Below the pieces are notes generated by a model that searched no databases, was not told the origin of the DNA, and worked only from the letters and a program-made list of their open reading frames with translations. Below, one piece after another: positions 7,795 through 16,697 of a DNA stretch of 64,000 bases; within the stretch, counting starts at the first letter, position 1, and each line of letters opens with the position of its first letter. The translations under genes were made by a program, and so were the position numbers. Source of the DNA: Streptomyces dioscori (GTDB lineage: Bacteria; Actinomycetota; Actinomycetes; Streptomycetales; Streptomycetaceae); contig NZ_KZ679040.1 in the NCBI RefSeq assembly GCF_003024195.1, positions 1-64,000 on the forward strand, written 5' to 3'.

Positions 7795-9864
7795 GTGTCC
7801 CGGGACAGTGCCGCTTCGGCGCCCGGTGAGCCGGGGGCCCGCTCGGGGCGGCCTGTCGGCGGGAGGATGACGGGCTCCCGCTGGGGCCGGTTCGTCGAGG
7901 GCGGGCTGCTCCAGGGCGGAGTCCAGGGCAGCCCGGTCCTTCGGCTGTTCATGCGCTGGGTGCGCCGTCCGCTGCTGCCGGTCATGCGGCTGTGGCGGCG
8001 CAACATCCAGCTCAAGGTCGTCGCCACGACCCTGCTGATGTCGCTGGGCGTCGTCCTGCTGCTGGGCTTCGTCGTGATCGGGCAGGTGCGCAACGGCCTG
8101 CTGGACGCCAAGGTGAAGGCTTCCCAGAGCCAGGCCACGGGCGGTTTCACGGTCGCCAAGCAGGAGGCCGACAGCGCGGCGGGCGCGGGCGGCGACGACC
8201 GCTCCGGGCCGAACGACAACCCCGTCCAGAACGTCAGCGGATGGATGAGCTCCCTCGTGGAGTCGCTCTCCAGCGGCGGCCAGGGCGCGTTCAGCGTCGT
8301 CACGCTCAGCACCACCTCCGCGGACAGCAGCAGCCGGGGCCTCGGCCCGCGTGCGTCCGGGTTCGTGGACTGGAGCCTCAGCGTGCCCCAGGACCTGCGC
8401 GAGCGGGTCGACGCCGGCACGGGCACGGCCCAGAGCTATACACGCATCTCCTACACCAACGGCCAGGACTCCCAGCCCGCGCTGATCATCGGGACGCAGG
8501 TCAACGACCCCAAGGGCGACCCGTACCAGCTGTACTACCTCTTCCCGCTCACGCAGGAGGAGAAGTCGCTCAGCCTGGTCAAGGGGACCCTCGCGACGGC
8601 GGGGCTGTTCGTCGTGGTGCTGCTCGGGGCGATCGCCTGGCTCGTGGTGCGCCAGGTCGTCACACCCGTACGGATGGCCGCGGGGATCGCCGAGAGGCTG
8701 TCCGCGGGGCGCCTCCAGGAGCGTATGAAGGTCACCGGTGAGGACGACATCGCGCGCCTCGGTGAGGCCTTCAACAAGATGGCGCAGAACCTCCAGCTGA
8801 AGATCCAGCAGCTGGAGGACCTGTCACGGATGCAGCGGCGGTTCGTGTCCGACGTGTCGCACGAGCTGCGTACGCCGCTGACGACCGTGCGGATGGCGGC
8901 CGATGTCATCCACGACGCGCGCGTGGACTTCGATCCGATGACCGCGCGGTCGGCCGAGCTGCTCGCCGACCAGCTGGACCGCTTCGAGACACTGCTCGCG
9001 GATCTCCTGGAGATCAGCCGCTTCGACGCGGGCGCCGCGGCGCTCGAAGCCGAGCCGATAGACCTGCGGGAGGTCGTCCGCAGGGTCATCAGCGGGGCCG
9101 AGCCGCTCGCCGAGCGCAAGGGCACCCGGATACGGGTCGTCGGCGACCAGCAGCCCGTGGTCGCCGAGGCGGACGCCCGGCGGGTGGAGCGGGTGCTGCG
9201 CAACCTCGTGGTCAACGCCGTGGAGCACGGCGAGGGCAAGGACGTCGTGGTCAAACTCGCGTCCGCGGGCGGGGCCGTCGCGGTCGCGGTGCGCGACTAC
9301 GGAGTGGGGCTCAAGCCCGGTGAGGCGACCCGGGTGTTCAGCCGCTTCTGGCGGGCCGACCCGGCACGCGCGCGTACCACCGGCGGTACGGGCCTGGGCC
9401 TGTCCATCGCCCTGGAGGACGCGCGGCTGCACGGCGGCTGGCTGCAGGCGTGGGGCGAACCGGGCGGGGGCTCACAGTTCCGGCTGACGGTGCCCCGGAC
9501 GGCCGACGAGCCGCTGCGGGGCTCGCCGATACCGCTGGAGCCCAAGGACTCGCGGCGCAACCGCGGCCTGAACGACGCGGGACTGCCCCTCGGCGGCACG
9601 CAGAAGCTGGCCACGGTGCCCGCGCAGCCCGCCGAGCGGGCCGTGCCGCCGATGCCGTCGCGCGACCCCAGGGTGGCGGGCGCGGTGGATCCGGCGGCAC
9701 TGCCCGGCAGCGGCGCGCGCGTGGTGCCGCGGCCCGCCGCGGAGACCAGGAGCCCGGTCGCGGCACCGGAGGAGACTCCGCAACAGGCGCCGTCCGAGGA
9801 CGGCCCGGAAACCGGCGGGCAGCCGGAACAGCTGAAGCATGGGGAGGGGTCTCGTGGGCGCTGA
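7795..9864 (+). CDS. mtrB: Sensor histidine kinase MtrB
   Basis: 689 aa from GTG 7795, one base after the mtrA stop. TM1 is at ~72-95 (LKVVATTLLMSLGVVLLLGFVVIG). An extracytoplasmic domain of ~170 aa and TM2 (LATAGLFVVVLLGAIAWLVV) follow, then HAMP and HisKA with the phosphorylated His at ~356 in SDVSHELRTPLTT. HATPase_c has N, G1 and G2 boxes (NLVVNAVEHGEG, VRDYGVGL, GGTGLGLSIA). A Pro/Ala-rich C-terminal tail follows. It phosphorylates MtrA, and LpqB modulates it at the membrane. An internal ATG at 7867 has too short an RBS spacing. Confidence 0.95.
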   Translation: MSRDSAASAPGEPGARSGRPVGGRMTGSRWGRFVEGGLLQGGVQGSPVLRLFMRWVRRPLLPVMRLWRRNIQLKVVATTLLMSLGVVLLLGFVVIGQVRNGLLDAKVKASQSQATGGFTVAKQEADSAAGAGGDDRSGPNDNPVQNVSGWMSSLVESLSSGGQGAFSVVTLSTTSADSSSRGLGPRASGFVDWSLSVPQDLRERVDAGTGTAQSYTRISYTNGQDSQPALIIGTQVNDPKGDPYQLYYLFPLTQEEKSLSLVKGTLATAGLFVVVLLGAIAWLVVRQVVTPVRMAAGIAERLSAGRLQERMKVTGEDDIARLGEAFNKMAQNLQLKIQQLEDLSRMQRRFVSDVSHELRTPLTTVRMAADVIHDARVDFDPMTARSAELLADQLDRFETLLADLLEISRFDAGAAALEAEPIDLREVVRRVISGAEPLAERKGTRIRVVGDQQPVVAEADARRVERVLRNLVVNAVEHGEGKDVVVKLASAGGAVAVAVRDYGVGLKPGEATRVFSRFWRADPARARTTGGTGLGLSIALEDARLHGGWLQAWGEPGGGSQFRLTVPRTADEPLRGSPIPLEPKDSRRNRGLNDAGLPLGGTQKLATVPAQPAERAVPPMPSRDPRVAGAVDPAALPGSGARVVPRPAAETRSPVAAPEETPQQAPSEDGPETGGQPEQLKHGEGSRGR

Positions 9865-11707
9865 CCGCGATCGGGGCGGCCGTCGGCGTCCGGCACGTGT
9901 GGTGGTGTACGCCGCCTGCGGGACCGTACTGCTGGCCGGGTGCGCGTCGATGCCGGACGAAGGGGACCTGCGCGACGTCGAGGCCTCCCAGCGGCCGGAC
10001 GCGCAGGTCAGGGTCTTCGCGATGCCACCGCGGGAGAACGCGCAGCCGGAGGAGATCGTCCAGGGCTTCCTCGAAGCGCTCACGAGCGACGACCCGGGAT
10101 TCGAGACGGCCCGCAAGTACCTGACCGAGGGCGCGTCGAAGAAGTGGCGTCCCAACGCGTCGACGACGGTGCTCGCGGACGGACCGAACACCGTGGCGGA
10201 GCACAGCGGCAGCAGGGAGGCGACCGGCGACTACGCGTACTCGCTGATCGGCACCAAAGTCGCCACCGTGGACTCGCAGTTCGCCTACAAGCCCGCCGAG
10301 GGGGCGTACGACGAGACCGTGCACCTCTCGGAGCAGAAGACGGCGGACGGTGCCAAGGAGTGGCGCATCGACGCCCTGCCGGCCGGCCTCGTGATGGGGA
10401 TGTCCGACTTCCAGCGCAACTACGAGTCCGTCAACAAGTACTACTTCGCCTCGAACACGCAGGGCAGGACCGGCGTCCAGCTCGGTGCGGTCGCCGACCC
10501 CGTCTACGTACGGGAGCAGGTGGACCCGGTGACGCAGATGGTCCGCTCGGTCCTCAAGGGGCCCACGAGCTGGCTCAAGCCGGTGGTCAGGTCGAGCTTT
10601 CCCACCGGTACGGCGCTGAAGAAGGGCGTCAAGTCGCTGACGCCCGACGACAAGAACCGGCTGACGGTGCCGCTGAACGCCAAGGCCGACCGGGTCGGGC
10701 AGTCCAAGTGCACGGAGATGGCCGCCCAGATCCTGTTCACGCTCCAGGACCTGACGCCCACGGGCATCGACGAGGTGGAGCTGCAGCGCTCGGACGGCAC
10801 GCAGTCGTGCGTGGTCAACACCAACCAGGCGGAGGTCTACGTCGTCCACGGTCCGGCCAAGCGGGCCGAGTACGAGTACTTCATCGACGGGGAGAAGCGG
10901 CTGGTCCGGATACCGGGGGCCGGCAGCGAGCAGGAGCCCGAGCCGGTGCCAGGCGCCCTCGGCGACGGCGCCAAGGAACTGCGGGCGGCCGCCGTCTCGC
11001 GGGACGAGGACACCGCCGCCGGGGTGTCGCTCGACGGGCGCTCGATGTACGTCGGGTCGCTCGCGTCGGGGGGTTCGCTCGGGGAAGCCGTGCTGCGCAG
11101 CACGGCCACGTCGCCGGACGACGGACTGACGACTCCCAGCTGGGACGCGAGCGGCGACCTGTGGGTGGCCGACCGCGGGCCGAAGGACTCCCGGCTGCTC
11201 CTGCTGCCGAAGGGCGCGGGCGACCCCTTGGTGGTCTCGACACCCCGTCTGGAGGGGCGGATCGAGGCCGTGCGGGTGGCCGCGGACGGGGTACGGATCG
11301 CGCTCATGGTGAGCAACGACAAGCGGACGACCCTGCTCATGGGACGGATCGAGCGCGGGGACTCCGAGGGCGCGGGCGGCAAGGACACCGTCGCGATCCA
11401 TGAACTGAGCACCGTGGCACCGCAGCTGGAGGAGGTCACGGCCATGTCCTGGGCCGGCGACAGCCGTCTGGTCGTGGTCGGGCGCGAGGCCCGCGGCGTG
11501 CAGCAGATCCAGTACGTCCAGGTCGACGGCTCCACACCGGTCGGTCCGGCGCCCTCCGCGCTCACCGGGGTGAAGGAGATCGCCGCCTCCGAGGACGAAC
11601 GGCTGCCGCTGGTGGCGCACTCGGAGGACGGGATCGTGCGGCTGTCGAGCGGTTCGCAGTGGCAGACGGTGGTCAAGACGGGGATGGCGCCGGTCTATCC
11701 GGGCTGA
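9854..11707 (+). CDS. lpqB: Lipoprotein LpqB, MtrAB accessory protein
   Basis: 617 aa from GTG 9854, which follows a GGGGAGGGG Shine-Dalgarno at good spacing and overlaps the mtrB stop by 11 bp; an ATG at 9839 is possible but lacks an RBS. The signal peptide ends in lipobox LLAG-C (Cys30). A GerMN domain (~190-330) and a C-terminal beta-propeller-like LpqB domain follow. In mycobacteria and Streptomyces LpqB interacts with the extracellular part of MtrB and tunes MtrA phosphorylation. The operon position fits. Confidence 0.95.
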   Translation: MGADRDRGGRRRPARVVVYAACGTVLLAGCASMPDEGDLRDVEASQRPDAQVRVFAMPPRENAQPEEIVQGFLEALTSDDPGFETARKYLTEGASKKWRPNASTTVLADGPNTVAEHSGSREATGDYAYSLIGTKVATVDSQFAYKPAEGAYDETVHLSEQKTADGAKEWRIDALPAGLVMGMSDFQRNYESVNKYYFASNTQGRTGVQLGAVADPVYVREQVDPVTQMVRSVLKGPTSWLKPVVRSSFPTGTALKKGVKSLTPDDKNRLTVPLNAKADRVGQSKCTEMAAQILFTLQDLTPTGIDEVELQRSDGTQSCVVNTNQAEVYVVHGPAKRAEYEYFIDGEKRLVRIPGAGSEQEPEPVPGALGDGAKELRAAAVSRDEDTAAGVSLDGRSMYVGSLASGGSLGEAVLRSTATSPDDGLTTPSWDASGDLWVADRGPKDSRLLLLPKGAGDPLVVSTPRLEGRIEAVRVAADGVRIALMVSNDKRTTLLMGRIERGDSEGAGGKDTVAIHELSTVAPQLEEVTAMSWAGDSRLVVVGREARGVQQIQYVQVDGSTPVGPAPSALTGVKEIAASEDERLPLVAHSEDGIVRLSSGSQWQTVVKTGMAPVYPG

Positions 11708-11796
11708 GTTGTCCGGGCTCGATTCCTGGGGCCGCTCCGGTACGGCGCGGCTCTCACCCCTCGTGTGGGGGACAACGTGCCGACGGGTACGAGGAG

Positions 11797-11819
11797 TTGT
11801 CCACAGGTAGTTGTCCACA
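11797..11819 (+). promoter_or_regulatory. Two perfect DnaA boxes (TTGTCCACA) in tandem
   Basis: TTGTCCACA occurs at 11797-11805 and again at 11811-11819, same strand, 14 bp apart. This is the Streptomyces-preferred DnaA box. Weaker relatives lie nearby: TTGTCCGGG at 11709, TTGTCCCCC on the minus strand at 11766-11774, and CCGTCCACA on the minus strand at 11919-11927 inside the next gene. The pair sits 41 bp before the ComF-like start codon. Confidence 0.75.
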
Positions 11820-11860
11820 GGGCTGGCCCGGGTGCTGCGGAATTTGGCAGAGTGGTGGGC

Positions 11861-12715
11861 ATGCGGGGGTGGTGGCAGGACCTCACCGACCTGGTGCTTC
11901 CGGCCGAGTGCGGAGGCTGTGGACGGCCTCGCACGGTGCTCTGCCCGAAGTGCCGTGCCGCTCTGACGGGGAACGCGCCGAGCCGTGTACGACCGGACCC
12001 GGAGCCGCCGGGGCTGCCGGTGGTGTACGCGGCGGCTCCGTACGAGGACCAGGTGCGGGCGGCGCTCCTCGCCCACAAGGAACGGGGGGCGTTGATGCTC
12101 GCCGGGCCGCTGGGAGCGGCGCTGGCGGGGGCTGTGCGGGCCGGACTCGGGCCCGGAGGACGGGCGGCCGGGGCTGCGGGCTCAGGGGCGCCGGTGCTGC
12201 TCGTACCCGTGCCGTCGGCGCGGTGGGCGGTGCGGGCGCGCGGGCACGACCCGGCGCGGCGGATCGCGCTCGCCGCGGCGGCCGGGCTACGGCGGTCCGG
12301 GACGCCGGCCCGGGTGGCGGCCGTGCTGCGCCAGCGGCGTGCCGTGGCCGACCAGTCGGGGCTCAACTCACGTCAGCGGCTGGACAATCTGGCCGGCGCC
12401 CTGGAGGTGGCCCCGGGTGGTGCACGGCTGCTGGACGGCGCCGGACGGGTCGTTCTCGTCGACGACTTGATGACGACGGGCGCGTCCCTGGCCGAGGCGG
12501 CGCGGGCCCTGAGGGCCGTTCTCCCGGAAAAAGGCGGATTCTACGGACGGGTAACACCTGGAACGACGGGAGAAGGGGTGAGACAGGCGCAGATGGCAGG
12601 TGTAGGCCGCGCAGAAGCGGTCAGGGAAAAGGGAGACGCGCACAGCGCGGATGACGGAGTTGGCGCGGCGGTGGTCGCGACATCTCCAGCTTCTTTCGAA
12701 ATAAACCGGAACTGA
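11861..12715 (+). CDS. ComF-family phosphoribosyltransferase-like protein
   Basis: 284 aa from ATG 11861. The N-terminus has the ComF four-Cys zinc-finger-like pattern (CGGCGRP...LCPKC). A PRTase domain follows with the PRPP-binding loop VVLVDDLMTTGASL (~193-206). The last ~65 residues after the PRTase core are low in hydrophobic content and end in FEINRN. ComF is needed for DNA uptake in competent bacteria. In Streptomyces the role is unknown, and a DNA-transfer or nucleotide-salvage function is only inference. GTG codons at 11852/11855 are alternative starts. Confidence 0.85.
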   Translation: MRGWWQDLTDLVLPAECGGCGRPRTVLCPKCRAALTGNAPSRVRPDPEPPGLPVVYAAAPYEDQVRAALLAHKERGALMLAGPLGAALAGAVRAGLGPGGRAAGAAGSGAPVLLVPVPSARWAVRARGHDPARRIALAAAAGLRRSGTPARVAAVLRQRRAVADQSGLNSRQRLDNLAGALEVAPGGARLLDGAGRVVLVDDLMTTGASLAEAARALRAVLPEKGGFYGRVTPGTTGEGVRQAQMAGVGRAEAVREKGDAHSADDGVGAAVVATSPASFEINRN

Positions 12716-13030
12716 CAGAGAAGTTGCGTCGTTGCAGGTAGTGAGAGGTTCCATTCACCTGAATGGAGGTACGCCGCAGTAGAGGGTGACGACATCCGTC
12801 CAGGCGAGATATGTTCGGTTGTGAGGGAATGGCGGACGCCGTCCCTTGCATATCGGAATGCCGCACCGTGGGTTTTTCTCATTCACCCGGGACAGTGGGG
12901 TGGAGATCTTGCCCGCGGGGGAGGAGGAGGTGGAAGTCACCGAGTCCGAGGCTCCGGGACGCGCTGGAGCCTGGTGCAAAAGGGAGATGCTCCGCCGTCG
13001 AAGCGGAGCGATCCGGGAACGGAGTTCTGC
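12716..13030 (+). promoter_or_regulatory. Long hpf leader with operator-like repeat and RNA hairpin
   Basis: A 315-bp gap without a convincing gene. It holds a perfect inverted repeat TCCATTCA-CC-TGAATGGA (12750-12767), which could be an operator. Close to the start codon there is an RNA hairpin GCTCCGC-N7-GCGGAGC (12988-13008), 22 nt before GTG 13031. Codons in this stretch lack the strong GC3 bias, so an N-terminal extension of hpf is unlikely. Confidence 0.5.
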
Positions 13031-13723
13031 GTGGACATCGTCGTCAAGGGCCGCAAGACCGAGGTGCCCGAGCGGTTCCGCAAGCACGTGGCCGAGAAGC
13101 TGAAGCTGGAGAAGATCCAGAAGCTCGATGGCAAGGTGATCAGCCTAGACGTCGAGGTGTCCAAGGAGCTGAACCCCCGGCAGGCCGACCGCTCCGACCG
13201 AGTGGAGATCACGCTCCACTCCCGCGGTCCGGTGATCCGGGCGGAGGCAGCGGCAAGCGATCCGTACGCGGCGCTGGACCTGGCGGCGGACAAGCTGGAA
13301 GCGCGGCTGCGCAAGCAGCACGACAAGCGGTACACGCGCCGTGGTGCCCGCAGGATCTCGGCATCCGAGGTCGCCGACCACGTCCCGGACGCGGCGACGC
13401 TCGACGGGAACGGCAGCGTCGTCCACGACGAAGAGCCCGAGGCGGTGCCGACCAAGAAGATCGGCTCGCTTGAGGTGAAGGGTGACGGCCCCCTCATCGT
13501 CCGCGAGAAGACCCATGTCGCGTCCCCGATGACGCTCGACCAGGCGCTCTACGAGATGGAACTGGTCGGGCACGACTTCTACTTGTTCGTCGATTCCGAG
13601 ACCAAGGAACCGAGTGTCGTCTACCGGCGGCACGCCTACGACTACGGCGTCATCCACCTCAACACCGACCCGATGGTCGCCGAGGCGCAGCAGGACCCGC
13701 CCGGTGGGGCGCTGGGTGGCTGA
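13031..13723 (+). CDS. hpf: Ribosome hibernation-promoting factor, long form
   Basis: 230 aa from GTG 13031, with GGAG 6 nt upstream. The N-terminal S30AE domain (1-~105; MDIVVKGRKTEVPERFRKHV) binds the 30S decoding region. A linker and the C-terminal dimerisation domain (~165-225; SPMTLDQALYEMELVGHDFY, YRRHAYDYGVIHL) make this a long HPF, which forms 100S ribosome dimers in stationary phase or stress. The long structured leader suggests growth-phase or stress control. A strong terminator follows. Confidence 0.95.
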   Translation: MDIVVKGRKTEVPERFRKHVAEKLKLEKIQKLDGKVISLDVEVSKELNPRQADRSDRVEITLHSRGPVIRAEAAASDPYAALDLAADKLEARLRKQHDKRYTRRGARRISASEVADHVPDAATLDGNGSVVHDEEPEAVPTKKIGSLEVKGDGPLIVREKTHVASPMTLDQALYEMELVGHDFYLFVDSETKEPSVVYRRHAYDYGVIHLNTDPMVAEAQQDPPGGALGG

Positions 13724-13740
13724 CCCCGGCCGGTGAGCTT

Positions 13741-13811
13741 CCCCGGCCCTCGGCCGGGGGACGGCTTCAGCCGGTGCCCCTGGAGTGCTTGTGCGCCCCC
13801 AGGGGCACCGG
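13741..13811 (+). terminator. Tandem terminator hairpins after hpf
   Basis: Two perfect stems stand in a row: CCCCGGCC-CTC-GGCCGGGG (13741-13759), and CCGGTGCCCCTGG paired with CCAGGGGCACCGG (13771-13783/13799-13811). Neither has a good T-tract, as is common in Streptomyces. They separate hpf from the response-regulator gene. Confidence 0.75.
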
Positions 13812-13955
13812 TGTGCGACCCCTCAGTGCCTCGCTCTGTCATCCCGTTGTCGTCCGGGCATGAAATCATGGCCGTACCGGCCTCAACCGGTGTGTCGTTG
13901 CGTGGGGTTGGTGATGGCACAGGAACACAGGCCACGGCCTTCAGGGGGAGGAACC

Positions 13956-14702
13956 ATGGCGGACAGCTTCGGACCGATGCGTGACGAAGATGCCGACGAC
14001 GGCGTCGTCGGCATGGGCCCGGACGCGGGCTCCCCGGGCAAGGAGCCCATCCGGGTGCTTGTCGTGGACGACCACGCCCTCTTCCGCCGCGGCCTGGAGA
14101 TCGTGCTCGCCGCCGAGGAGGACATCCAGGTCGTCGGGGAGGCCGGGGACGGTGCGGAGGCGGTCGACAAGGCCGCCGATCTGCTGCCCGACATCGTGCT
14201 GATGGATGTACGGATGCCCAAGCGCGGCGGGATCGAGGCGTGCACCTCCATCAAGGAGGTCGCTCCCAGCGCGAAGATCATCATGCTGACGATCAGTGAT
14301 GAGGAAGCCGACCTCTATGACGCGATCAAGGCGGGGGCCACGGGGTATCTCCTGAAGGAGATCTCCACGGACGAAGTGGCCACGGCGATTCGCGCGGTGG
14401 CCGACGGGCAGTCGCAGATCAGTCCTTCGATGGCGTCGAAGCTGCTGACCGAGTTCAAGTCGATGATCCAGCGCACGGATGAGCGGCGGCTTGTGCCGGC
14501 GCCTCGGCTCACCGATCGTGAGCTGGAGGTTCTGAAGCTCGTGGCCACCGGGATGAACAACCGGGATATCGCCAAGGAGTTGTTCATCTCCGAGAACACC
14601 GTGAAGAACCATGTGCGGAACATCTTGGAGAAGTTGCAGTTGCACTCGCGGATGGAAGCGGTTGTGTACGCGATGCGGGAGAAGATTCTTGAGATTCGTT
14701 AG
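13956..14702 (+). CDS. Orphan NarL/FixJ-type response regulator
   Basis: 248 aa from ATG 13956, preceded by an excellent GGGGGAGGA. A ~30-aa acidic N-terminal extension precedes the receiver domain (32-150), with acidic pair DDH at 38-40, Asp84 as phospho-acceptor (VLMDVRMP), Thr switch (MLTISDEE) and Lys in LLKEIS. A LuxR-type HTH closes the protein (LTDRELEVLKLVATGMNNRDI...ENTVKNHVRNI). No histidine kinase gene lies nearby. The partner and targets are unknown. Confidence 0.92.
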   Translation: MADSFGPMRDEDADDGVVGMGPDAGSPGKEPIRVLVVDDHALFRRGLEIVLAAEEDIQVVGEAGDGAEAVDKAADLLPDIVLMDVRMPKRGGIEACTSIKEVAPSAKIIMLTISDEEADLYDAIKAGATGYLLKEISTDEVATAIRAVADGQSQISPSMASKLLTEFKSMIQRTDERRLVPAPRLTDRELEVLKLVATGMNNRDIAKELFISENTVKNHVRNILEKLQLHSRMEAVVYAMREKILEIR

Positions 14703-14774
14703 CGACGGCGGCTGGCGGCTGGCGGGTGGTCGGCTGGCCGGCTCGGTCGCGGTGGGCGTGACGGGCTCGTTGCG

Positions 14775-14849
14775 GGGTGCGGGTTCGGTGGGGGCTGGTC
14801 GCGCAGTTCCCCGCGCCCCTAAAAGATTGCGCCGTTCCCCACGCCCCTA
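14775..14849. repeat. Dispersed repeat, one full and one degenerate copy
   Basis: The full copy (14775-14820) runs from GGGTGCGGG through GGGGGCTGGTCGCGCAGTT to CCCCGCGCCCCT. A degenerate copy (14825-14849, core GCGCCGTTCCCCACGCCCCT) follows. The TAG stop of the leftward glycosylase gene is read from the CTA at the edge of the second copy. The same element recurs throughout the window at gene 3' ends. Confidence 0.85.
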
Positions 14850-16046
14850 GAGCGTTCGGCCCAGCTCCATTGTCAGGGCTTCTCGGATTTGCGGGGTGTT
14901 CGCCCGCTCCACTCGCACGTTGGTGCAGTCCACCCATGTGGCTGCTTCCAGGAGGGCCTGGGCCACTGACGGGATCGACTTGGGGTTGTCGAGGGTGACC
15001 TGTTTGGCGATCAGGGTGGCGCCCTCGCGGGCCGGGTCCACGCGGCCCACCAGCCGGCCGCCGGCGAGCACCGGCATGGCGAAGTAGCCGTACACACGCT
15101 TGGGCTTGGGGACGTAGGCCTCCAGGCGGTGGGTGAAGTCGAAGATCCGCTCCGTGCGCGCCCGGTCCCAGACGAGCGAGTCGAACGGCGACAGGAGCGT
15201 GGTGCGGTGGCGGCCGCGCGGGGTCGTCTCCAGGGCCTCGGGGTCCGCCCAGGCAGCCTTCGACCAGCCCCACACCGTGACCGGCACCAGGCCCGACTCC
15301 GCGATCACCGCGTCGACCTGCTCGCGCTTGAGGCGGTGGTAGTCGGCGATGTCCCCGATGGTGCCCACGCCCAGGGAGCGGCCCGCGAGCCGCACCAGAC
15401 GGCGCAGGCACTCCATGTCGTCCAGATCGTCGTGCAGCAGCGCCTCCGGGATGGCCCGCTCGGCGAGGTCGTACACCCGCTTCCAGCCGCGGCGCTCCGT
15501 GCACACCACCTCGCCGTACATCAGTGCGCGCTCGACGGCGACCTTGGTGCCCGACCAGTCCCACCACTCGCTGGTCTTCTTCGCGCCGCCCAAGTCGGTT
15601 GCCGTGAGCGGTCCTTCGGCCTTCAGCTGCTTGATGACCTGCTCGTACGTGCCGTCCGGCAGTGCGTGGTTCCAGTGCGGGCGGGCGCGGTAGGCGCGGC
15701 GGCGGAAGGCGAAGTGCGGCCACTCCTCGACGGGCAGGATGCAGGCCGCGTGCGACCAGTACTCGAACGCGTGGGGCCGGGGCGGGGTCCCGCCGACGGG
15801 TGCCGGGGTCCAGTACGCCTCGTCGACCGTCCTGCGGCCGACGGCGCCGAGGCGCGCGTACGGAATGAGTTCGTGGGAGCGGGCCAGGACGGAGATGGTG
15901 TCGAGCTGGACCGCGCCCAGGTGCCGCAGTACGCCCCGGACGCCGCCCCTGCGGTCGGGGGCTCCCAGGAACCCCTGCGCGCGCAGGGCGATCCGACGGG
16001 CCTCGTCGGCGGAGAGTTCGGCGGTCGGGCGCGGCAGACTCGTCAT
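14847..16046 (-). CDS. YcaQ/AlkX-type winged-helix DNA glycosylase
   Basis: 399 aa from ATG 16046; a TTG at 16076 is the only longer option. It belongs to the HTH_42 (YcaQ/AlkZ) family: an N-terminal winged-helix region with VRGVLRHLGAVQLDTISV, then two further winged-helix or beta-barrel modules. The catalytic motif is Q47-L48-D49. QxD marks the YcaQ/AlkX subgroup (interstrand-crosslink unhooking in E. coli), whereas QxQ marks AlkZ self-resistance enzymes. No antibiotic cluster is adjacent, so a housekeeping repair role is likely. Confidence 0.85.
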   Translation of the reverse strand: MTSLPRPTAELSADEARRIALRAQGFLGAPDRRGGVRGVLRHLGAVQLDTISVLARSHELIPYARLGAVGRRTVDEAYWTPAPVGGTPPRPHAFEYWSHAACILPVEEWPHFAFRRRAYRARPHWNHALPDGTYEQVIKQLKAEGPLTATDLGGAKKTSEWWDWSGTKVAVERALMYGEVVCTERRGWKRVYDLAERAIPEALLHDDLDDMECLRRLVRLAGRSLGVGTIGDIADYHRLKREQVDAVIAESGLVPVTVWGWSKAAWADPEALETTPRGRHRTTLLSPFDSLVWDRARTERIFDFTHRLEAYVPKPKRVYGYFAMPVLAGGRLVGRVDPAREGATLIAKQVTLDNPKSIPSVAQALLEAATWVDCTNVRVERANTPQIREALTMELGRTL

Positions 16047-16100
16047 GGTCCGCACGATAGGCGGTGCCACTGACAATCGCTTCCGGCCCGGCCGATCACG

Positions 16101-16697
16101 TCAGGTCGGGCGGGGAACCGACGGCTGCCGGGGCGTGGGCAGGTAGGGCGCCGTGGACGGCAGCCCGAGGTCCGACGGGAGCAGGGAACCGACCCAGCAG
16201 TCGCGGCGTACGCCCTTGTTGTTGACGCCCGCGCGGAGGGTGCCCTCAAGGGCGAAACCGGCGCGTTCGGCGACCGCGAGGGAGCCCGTGTTGCCCACTT
16301 CCGCCCGCCACTCGACGCGGTCCATGCCCCGTTGGGTGAAGGCCCAGCGGCAGGTGGTGAGCGCGGCCTCGGTGATGTAGCCGTTGCCCCGGTGCTCCTT
16401 CGTCGCCCAGAAACCGACCTCGCCGACCCCGAGGCCGCGCATCGAGACGGCGAGCATGCCGGCGAGCTCACCGCCGACCGGCAGGAAGACACCGAAGGTG
16501 AACATCGAGCAGTCCGCCCACCCGTCGGGCACCATCTGCTCGGTGAAGGCCGTGGCGTGCTCGCGCAGATACGGCGACGGGATCGTGGTCCAGCGCTGGA
16601 TGTCCGGATCCTGGACGGCGTCGAACACGGCGTCGGTGTCGTGGGCTCCCACCGTGCGCAGCAGGAGTCGTTCGGAAGTCAGTGTGACGGGGTCCAT
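16101..16697 (-). CDS. GNAT-family N-acetyltransferase (RimJ/RimL-like)
   Basis: 198 aa from ATG 16697; the ATG at 16733 would add 12 residues. It opens with the RimJ/RimL-type MDPVTLTSERLLLRTVGAHD. The acetyl-CoA binding loop is EHRGNGYITEA, and the C-terminal segment has the usual EVGNTGSLAVAERAGFALEG. It probably acetylates a protein N-terminus or small amine; the substrate is unknown. It diverges from secA. Confidence 0.88.
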   Translation of the reverse strand: MDPVTLTSERLLLRTVGAHDTDAVFDAVQDPDIQRWTTIPSPYLREHATAFTEQMVPDGWADCSMFTFGVFLPVGGELAGMLAVSMRGLGVGEVGFWATKEHRGNGYITEAALTTCRWAFTQRGMDRVEWRAEVGNTGSLAVAERAGFALEGTLRAGVNNKGVRRDCWVGSLLPSDLGLPSTAPYLPTPRQPSVPRPT

